50,159 nucleotides of DNA from Natrinema versiforme JCM 10478. Lineage in GTDB: Archaea > Halobacteriota > Halobacteria > Halobacteriales > Natrialbaceae. The position numbers and the translations under genes were made by a program. Below the pieces are notes generated by a model. The model was not told where the DNA came from. It made no database searches and was given only the letters and a program-made list of their open reading frames with translations. Of the stretch, positions 45,801 to 50,159 are shown piece after piece. Positions within the stretch are counted from its first letter, which is position 1. Every line of letters starts with the position of its first letter. The DNA is taken from contig NZ_AOID01000035.1 in the NCBI RefSeq assembly GCF_000337195.1, positions 1-50,159 of the forward strand. The letters are read 5' to 3'.

Positions 45801-45907
45801 CGGACACGCGACCGCTCACCCCTTGTTAGAATTCCGTACTCGAGCCGAGTTTGCGGTGGGGAAAATGGAGTCTGTCGGACGGCGAGAAAACCGGACGGGA
45901 CGACGCG

Positions 45908-46084
45908 CTACGCGGTGCTCGAGTCGACGGCGGTGCCGTTGTCACCGATGCGGACGAAGCCGTAGTCACAGTCCGGGCAGTGCCATTTGACCTTCTCGCC
46001 GAGGTGAAGCGTCGTGCTGGCTGCGCGGTAGAACGTCTTCTCGTCCCCGCAGTTGGGACACTCGTGGTCGAGTTCCAGAGCCAT
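45908..46084 (-). CDS. Small zinc-ribbon protein (DUF7838-like)
   Basis: The 58-residue protein has two cysteine pairs, 'ECPNCGDEKTFYRAASTTLH' and 'VKWHCPDCDYGFVRIGD', forming a zinc beta-ribbon. It is widespread among haloarchaea without known function; family name is from memory. ATG 46084 is preferred over the long frame to 46402. A GTTAAACTCG box about 27 nt upstream (near 46104-46114) fits a leaderless start. It is divergent from the cobalamin gene. Confidence 0.75.
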   Translation of the reverse strand: MALELDHECPNCGDEKTFYRAASTTLHLGEKVKWHCPDCDYGFVRIGDNGTAVDSSTA

Positions 46085-46210
46085 ACCCGACGGTAGTGAG
46101 CGAAGCGAGTTTAACGTACTGATTCCGCGGGCCGACTCGGGACCGCCAGACGCGGCTCGGGCCGCTCGAGCGACAGGGAAGTTAAGTGGAATCCCGCCGT
46201 CGGTTCGGTC

Positions 46211-46744
46211 ATGTCGATTTACACCGGCCGCGGCGACGACGGGGAGACGGATCTCCGGGACATGACCCGCGTCTCGAAGTCGAGCACCCGGATCGAGGCC
46301 TACGGGACCGTCGACGAACTCAACGCTCTGATCGGGACAGTTCGGTCGACCGGGTACGACGACATCGATGACCGTCTGTCCGAAACCCAGAACCACCTCC
46401 ACGTCGTGCAGGCGGACTTCGCGAATCCCGATCCCGACGAGGGCGACCCCGAAATCCGTTCAACCCACGTCGAGACTATCGAGGACTGGATCGACGAGTA
46501 CGACGAGGAACTCGAGCCGCTGACCTCGTTTATCCTGCCGACCGGCAGCGACGACGGGGCGGCGTTACACCACGCCCGCACCGTCTGTCGGCGCGCCGAG
46601 CGGCGGGCGGTCGCCTTGGCGACCGACGAGCAGATCAACGAGGACGCAGTCCAGTATCTTAATCGCCTGTCGGATGGGCTGTTCACGTTCGCCCGCGTTG
46701 TCAACGCCCGCGACGGCGAACCGGAGGAAGCGCCCGACTACTAG
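46211..46744 (+). CDS. ATP:cob(I)alamin adenosyltransferase (PduO type)
   Basis: A 177-residue four-helix-bundle enzyme making adenosylcobalamin. 'MSIYTGRGDDGETDL' is the ATP-binding start, 'SSTRIEAYGTVDELNALIG' the conserved first helix, and 'RTVCRRAERRAV' and 'QYLNRLSDGLFTFARVVN' close the PduO signature. It would supply cofactor for B12-dependent enzymes not seen in the window. AGTTAAGTGG near 46178-46187, about 27 nt before ATG 46211, is the probable TATA box. Confidence 0.93.
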   Translation: MSIYTGRGDDGETDLRDMTRVSKSSTRIEAYGTVDELNALIGTVRSTGYDDIDDRLSETQNHLHVVQADFANPDPDEGDPEIRSTHVETIEDWIDEYDEELEPLTSFILPTGSDDGAALHHARTVCRRAERRAVALATDEQINEDAVQYLNRLSDGLFTFARVVNARDGEPEEAPDY

Positions 46745-46812
46745 CGCTAGAATCTCGGAAGCGACTGCTGGATCGTCTCGTCGGAGAGTCGAAGCCGAGC
46801 GGACGAGAAGGA

Positions 46813-47007
46813 CTACGCGGTCTCGACCGACTGCGGCACCTCGAGCGCGACGAGTTCGTGTCCCGTCGCTCGCCGGTGGTCGGCTCCGATCCGCGTCGCC
46901 TCCTCGCGGCCGTCGGCCGTCCGTTCGTACGAACAGCTGTCACAGTCCACGAGGAACCGCTTCGTCGCTTCGCGAGTGGGGACCGCTGCTGTCTCTTTCG
47001 TTGCCAT
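46813..47007 (-). CDS. Small zinc-finger-like protein
   Basis: The 64-residue protein has a C-x2-C pair ('VDCDSCSYERTADG') and a downstream H-x5-H ('GADHRRATGHELVALEV'), giving a single C2H2-like finger of the kind repeated in many haloarchaeal proteins. The T-G-H-E-V-type motif after the finger is typical. Function is unknown. ATG 47007 lies 105 bp after the stop of the deaminase homologue on the same strand; co-transcription is possible. Confidence 0.65.
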   Translation of the reverse strand: MATKETAAVPTREATKRFLVDCDSCSYERTADGREEATRIGADHRRATGHELVALEVPQSVETA

Positions 47008-47111
47008 ACTCTCTTCGTCGGCCAGCGACTGCTTGAACTGTCCGCCAAAAGACGTTGGAACTCGCCGTCGAACGGTATCGAACAGACCCCTCGGAACCGG
47101 CGTGTCGGCGC

Positions 47112-48878
47112 TCACTTCGGCGGGTTTGCTAGTTCGAGGCCCACGATCGACCGCCCGAGCACGTTCGCGTAGCCCGAGGCCGTGAGCTTCAGCGCGGGAA
47201 CGCCGGGGAACGTGAGCGTCTGGAGGGTCAACAGCGGCCGCTCGATGCCGACGCCGCTCTCTCGAAGCGCGTCCTCGAGCGCGCCGAACTTCGTTGCGAA
47301 CGTTTCGGGAGACAGTTCCGCCGCGGTCGCGGCGATCGGCATCGCGAGGTCGGCGACGACCTCGCCGTCGCGGGCGACCACGAAGCCGCCGCCCATCGAC
47401 GCGACGCGACCTGCGGCGACGACGGCGTCGTCGGTGTCCGCCGCGACGGTCACCAGCCCAGTTGTTTCCCACGTACCGGTCGTGGCGACGGCACCCGACT
47501 CGAGGCCGTAGCCGGTGAGGAAGCCGGTAAAGCCCCGATCCTCGGTAGCTGGATCGCGGTCGAGTAGCGTCGCGGTGAGGACATCGTGTTCGGGGTCGGG
47601 CCCGAGCCGCTGGTCCGAGGCGTCTCCGCCGGCATCGATTCCAGCGTCGGCCGTCGTTTCGGTCGTGACGAGCCCCCGATCGACCGCCATCGCACGGACG
47701 GTGCCGTTCGGAGCCGCCTCGAGCGGCGCGGTAAAGCGCTCGCGCTCGAGATCGACCGAAACGGTGTCGTAGACGTAGTTGGGGTACGGGTCGGTTCTGG
47801 CTTCGACGACGGGGTCGCCGTCTACCACGACGCGATCGCCCTCCGAGAGGACCGTTTCGACGGCCATCGTCTCGAGGTCCTCGACGACGAGCAGATCGGC
47901 GACGGCTCCGGGTGCGACGACGCCCCGATCCGCGAGCCCGAAGTGGGCGGCGGTGTTCCGGGACGCGGCGTCGATCGCGTCCGCCGGGCGGATTCCGGCC
48001 TCGATCAGCCGCCGGACGATCTCGGCCATGCCGAACCCCTCGAGCAGGTCCCCGGGCCAGACGCCGTCAGTCGAAAGCGAGACGCTCCGCGGGTCGAGGT
48101 CCGGGTAGGCGTCGATGAGCGCGTCGAGGTCGTCACGGATCGAGCCGCAGCGGCCGACCACGTGGACGCCGTTCTCGGCGCGCTCGCGAACGCCGTCGGC
48201 CGAAATGGCCTCGTGGTCGTTGTCCACGACGGTCGCGAACGCGCGCAGCGAGTCGCCTCGACAGCCAGCTCCGTGGCCGACGATCGGGACGCCGGCGTCG
48301 CGTGCGCGCTCGTAGAGGCGCTCGATCGGCGCGTCCCGGCCGACGACGTGGATCCAGTCGATCTCGCCGATGCCGACGACCCGCTCGCGATCGAGCAGGG
48401 CCGAGAGCGCCTCGAGTTCGGCGGCGGTACCGGTCGCCGGCCCGAACGTATCGATGAAGGCCTGGGGCAGGAGGGTGAGATATGTCGTGATCGGGCAGTC
48501 GGCGGTCCGCTCGAGGAACGTGTCGACGCCGCGGCTGCCGAACAGCAACCCCAGCCCGGAGCTTTCGGTGACGACCGCGGTCGTGCCGGTCGCGAGCAGG
48601 TCAGGAACCGCGCGGTCGAAAATCAGCTGGATGTCCCCGTGCGTGTGGGCATCGATCAACCCCGGGAGGACGACGCGGTCGGTTGCGGAGACGACCGTCG
48701 TTTCCGGCCCGGTGACGGAGTCGGCGTCCCCGAGCAGCGCGGCGATTCTGTCGCCGACGACGGCGACGTCGCGCTCGAGGAATTCCCGGCGGTTCGAGCA
48801 GTAGACGCGGCCCCCCTCGACGACCAGATCGGCGGTCGCCCCCTCGCGCTCGAGGGCGACCGACTGAAACTCGTTCAT
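47112..48878 (-). CDS. Adenine deaminase family amidohydrolase
   Basis: A 588-residue metal-dependent amidohydrolase with the full adenine-deaminase layout. The N-terminal composite domain leads to 'VVLPGLIDAHTHGDIQL' (H78, H80). 'PIVGHGAGCRGDSLRAFA' and 'SVSLSTDGVWPGDLLEGFGM' (with the catalytic Asp region) lie in the barrel. The C-terminal domain has 'GFLTGYGLESGAVATTGTWE' and 'MPIAATAAELSPET'. The usual 'H-V-H-I-E-S-S' metal motif of bacterial adenine deaminases is H-T-H-G-D here, so specificity may differ; adenine deamination is likely but unproven. It is divergent from the frameshifted small gene across 150 bp. Confidence 0.85.
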   Translation of the reverse strand: MNEFQSVALEREGATADLVVEGGRVYCSNRREFLERDVAVVGDRIAALLGDADSVTGPETTVVSATDRVVLPGLIDAHTHGDIQLIFDRAVPDLLATGTTAVVTESSGLGLLFGSRGVDTFLERTADCPITTYLTLLPQAFIDTFGPATGTAAELEALSALLDRERVVGIGEIDWIHVVGRDAPIERLYERARDAGVPIVGHGAGCRGDSLRAFATVVDNDHEAISADGVRERAENGVHVVGRCGSIRDDLDALIDAYPDLDPRSVSLSTDGVWPGDLLEGFGMAEIVRRLIEAGIRPADAIDAASRNTAAHFGLADRGVVAPGAVADLLVVEDLETMAVETVLSEGDRVVVDGDPVVEARTDPYPNYVYDTVSVDLERERFTAPLEAAPNGTVRAMAVDRGLVTTETTADAGIDAGGDASDQRLGPDPEHDVLTATLLDRDPATEDRGFTGFLTGYGLESGAVATTGTWETTGLVTVAADTDDAVVAAGRVASMGGGFVVARDGEVVADLAMPIAATAAELSPETFATKFGALEDALRESGVGIERPLLTLQTLTFPGVPALKLTASGYANVLGRSIVGLELANPPK

Positions 48879-49028
48879 GGACGGTCATTCTCGTGCAGGA
48901 TCCTATGTGAATCGGTCACTCGAGAGCGGTCGCGGTCGCCCGTAGTGTCCGTTCGGGTCGGATTCTCGAATTCTGTTGCCGACAAAAGAACTATATCCTC
49001 GCTTGGCACCTCTACGGGAGAGGATCAC

Positions 49029-49306
49029 ATGAAAAGCACTTCGACGACAGCCGCTACTACCTCTCCCGCGCCGCCGAACACGCCCGCCTCGGCCGTACCG
49101 AGTCCCTCGAGCCACTCGCAGATCGCGTCCGAACGCTCCTCGGTCAGGAGACCGATCCGGAGCCAGAATCCGGGCGCTTCGATGGCGTCCGCCAAGACGT
49201 GAGCGCACTCGAGCGCCGCGCCGAGACGCGGGCCCGCGGGGCGCTCGGATACGTTCGTAGTCGGGTGGCAAGGGATCGGTTGCTCGAGGCCGACAGCGAT
49301 CGGTGA
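49029..49306 (+). pseudogene. Small helical haloarchaeal protein (DUF7553-like), frameshifted at codons 2-3
   Basis: From 49034 one frame encodes 'KHFDDSRYYLSRAAEHARLG', then 'ESLEPLADRVRTLLG' and 'DVSALERRAETRARGALGYV', ending at TGA 49304-49306. The sequence is a helical, charged protein of a type common in haloarchaea. No start codon exists in this frame. ATG 49029 is one frame off: ATGAAAAGCAC is observed, while ATG AAA AAG CAC TTC needs one more A (five instead of four). The restored gene is 279 bp, 92 residues. An upstream CTATATC (48991-48997) gives a promoter. Ordinary start-to-stop searches will miss it. Confidence 0.78.
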
Positions 49307-49314
49307 AAGGAAGT

Positions 49315-49320
49315 CTTAAG
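49315..49320 (+). promoter_or_regulatory. TATA box of the tRNA-Val gene
   Basis: CTTAAG is centred about 29 nt before the tRNA 5' end, fitting a very short 5' leader. Confidence 0.55.
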
Positions 49321-49346
49321 TCGACCGCACGGGAATCACCTCGTGC

Positions 49347-49421
49347 GGGTTGGTGATCTAGTCCGGTTATGATACCTCCTTCACACGGAGGAAGTCGGCA
49401 GTTCGAATCTGCCCCAACCCA
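49347..49421 (+). tRNA. trnV: tRNA-Val (anticodon CAC)
   Basis: A 75-nt cloverleaf, with no CCA encoded. Acceptor GGGTTGG 49347-49353 pairs with CCAACCC 49414-49420, and the discriminator is A421 (49421). The anticodon stem is CCTCC 49375-49379 / GGAGG 49387-49391, with loop TTCACAC giving anticodon CAC at 49382-49384, which reads GTG. The T arm is GGCAG/CTGCC with loop TTCGAAT. The D arm is short. It has no intron in the anticodon region. Confidence 0.93.
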
Positions 49422-50144
49422 TCAAATTATTGACGGAGTCGAGTGAACGTTTTCCCCGTCCTCACGGACTCTACTGGTGTATTCGCTGGAAACCTGTCGG
49501 TAACCTCGGCTACCAATCCAACAAGGTTCTTGTTGGCCCCAGTGCAGTGCCACAATCTCGCCCAAAGTATGAGATGATTGATAATAAATCCACTCTCCTC
49601 ATGAATCTGTGGAGCACGATATCCGTAGGGATTAAGCTTGACTCTCCGACGATATCCAACCCATTCAATTATAATATATTCTCCTAATATTTATCCATCA
49701 CCTGGCGTGGTGGATCTGATTACAGAAGCCGAGACTCAAAACACTTGCACTCCGCAGTACATTTGTGGCGGCGATGACGAATGGTTACCCTTCTGAGCCC
49801 TGTGTGATGACGGCACTGGCCGAACCGCTACACCTTCAGAAGTAGTGCGTTCTCTCCTGAGTTGCAACATTGATTCTCTATTGTAGATGCGCTTGGTACT
49901 ACCTATCTTTGAAGCCAAGGTTCGTAGCCCTTAAGTATAGACCAGTGATTACGGTTTAGTACGAAGAAGATGAGGATTCCACCCCTGCGGTCCGCCGTAC
50001 AGATGGGATCTGATGTTAGCCTTGGTAGTTCGGTGACGCCCGCTCGGTCGTCGAGTCGGAGTCATCGAACGTGGACCATTATGTGTGAGTGTGTACCAAC
50101 ATTCACCGCCAACAGACCCTCCCCAACGGGGGAGATCATATAGC
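49422..50144 (+). promoter_or_regulatory. rRNA operon promoter and leader region
   Basis: The 723 bp between tRNA-Val and 16S rRNA hold no supported gene and are clearly richer in A+T than the rest of the window. Seen in it are an 8-bp hairpin (CCAACAAG 49518-49525 / CTTGTTGG 49529-49536), an AT tract at 49663-49694, and a second stem at 49695-49713. There is also a strong TATA box at 49930-49939. A 6-bp stem, CTCCCC 50119-50124 / GGGGAG 50129-50134, sits ten bases before 16S. Haloarchaeal rRNA operons usually have several promoters and a long leader with processing stems, which fits. Confidence 0.75.
49930..49939 (+). promoter_or_regulatory. Main rRNA promoter TATA box
   Basis: CTTAAGTATA in the context TTCGTAGCC-CTTAAGTA matches the TTCGA..CCCTTAAGTA core of haloarchaeal rRNA promoters. 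Transcription would start about 49957-49962, some 185 nt before the 16S gene. Confidence 0.7.
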
Positions 50145-50159
50145 ATTCCGGTTGATCCT
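50145..50159 (+). rRNA. rrs: 16S ribosomal RNA, first 15 nt (cut by window edge)
   Basis: ATTCCGGTTGATCCT is the invariant 5' start of archaeal 16S rRNA; the gene continues past the right edge. Confidence 0.9.

Noticed and set aside
49347-49421. tRNA-Val as an integration site of a mobile element
   Set aside because: No copy of the tRNA 3' end was seen in the following 740 bp and no integrase is present; the downstream DNA is the rRNA leader.
49430-49687. An 85-codon plus frame after tRNA-Val
   Set aside because: It lies in the rRNA promoter region, has no haloarchaeal composition and no recognisable domain.
1-50159. CRISPR arrays, insertion sequences, prophage genes
   Set aside because: No regularly spaced repeats, transposase, integrase or capsid-like genes were seen in any frame.

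Overview
The window is high-GC chromosomal DNA from a halophilic archaeon (class Halobacteria; the very frequent CTCGAG hexamer and protein style suggest a Natrialbales member such as Natrinema or Haloterrigena, which is inference). The reasons are strongly acidic proteins poor in lysine; archaeal replication factor C; a split glycine-cleavage P protein; HMG-CoA synthase; several small families typical of haloarchaea (amphi-Trp, HalOD1, DUF2150, DUF5795-like, zinc ribbons); and an archaeal 16S rRNA 5' end, ATTCCGGTTGATCCT, at the right edge. Genes are dense on both strands. Many start codons sit about 25-30 nt after a TATA-like box, as expected for leaderless mRNAs.

Layout. 1-2293 (minus): two tandem, diverged cation/Ca2+ exchanger-like membrane proteins, the first cut by the left edge, behind an ArsR-type regulator. 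2.4-6.4 kb: small haloarchaeal proteins, a MOSC oxidoreductase, a FilR1-like regulator. 6.5-9.8 kb: a UbiA prenyltransferase divergent from sucCD. 10-12.5 kb: an acidic low-complexity protein and a haloalkane dehalogenase-like hydrolase. 12.7-17.0 kb: a biotin cluster, bioB - dehydrogenase - bioF - bioD. It has no bioA; the dehydrogenase is a probable BioU. 17-21.6 kb: a small zinc finger, the RFC large subunit with a C-terminal PIP box, a Tat lipoprotein, a CNNM/CBS protein. 22-28.5 kb: CinA-like protein, a membrane hydrolase, an interrupted ubiB, a COG1709 regulator, an APC permease fused to two UspA domains. 28.7-31.9 kb: gcvT-gcvH divergent from an aldehyde dehydrogenase. 31.9-36.2 kb: a Tat-exported subtilase, a NYN nuclease, NhaC with a small partner. 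36.4-44.8 kb: TatD-like hydrolase, DUF2150, HMG-CoA synthase with a duplicated 3' end, AI-2E family transporter, an interrupted DUF2270 gene, gcvPA-gcvPB. 44.8-49.3 kb: a protein with two PD-(D/E)XK-like cores, a zinc ribbon, cobalamin adenosyltransferase, an adenine deaminase homologue, a hidden frameshifted small gene. 49.3 kb to the end: tRNA-Val(CAC), an AT-richer rRNA promoter/leader region and the first 15 nt of 16S rRNA.

Three genes (ubiB, DUF2270, and the small gene at 49029) are each broken by what looks like loss of one base. In each the gap fits a five-base homopolymer read or mutated to four, and adding one base restores a length divisible by three. Sequencing error is a serious alternative to true pseudogenes. 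No insertion sequence, CRISPR array or integrase was seen. The points most worth following are the BioU-type biotin cluster, the double-nuclease-like protein and the duplicated tail of the HMG-CoA synthase gene, whose differences are mostly silent.
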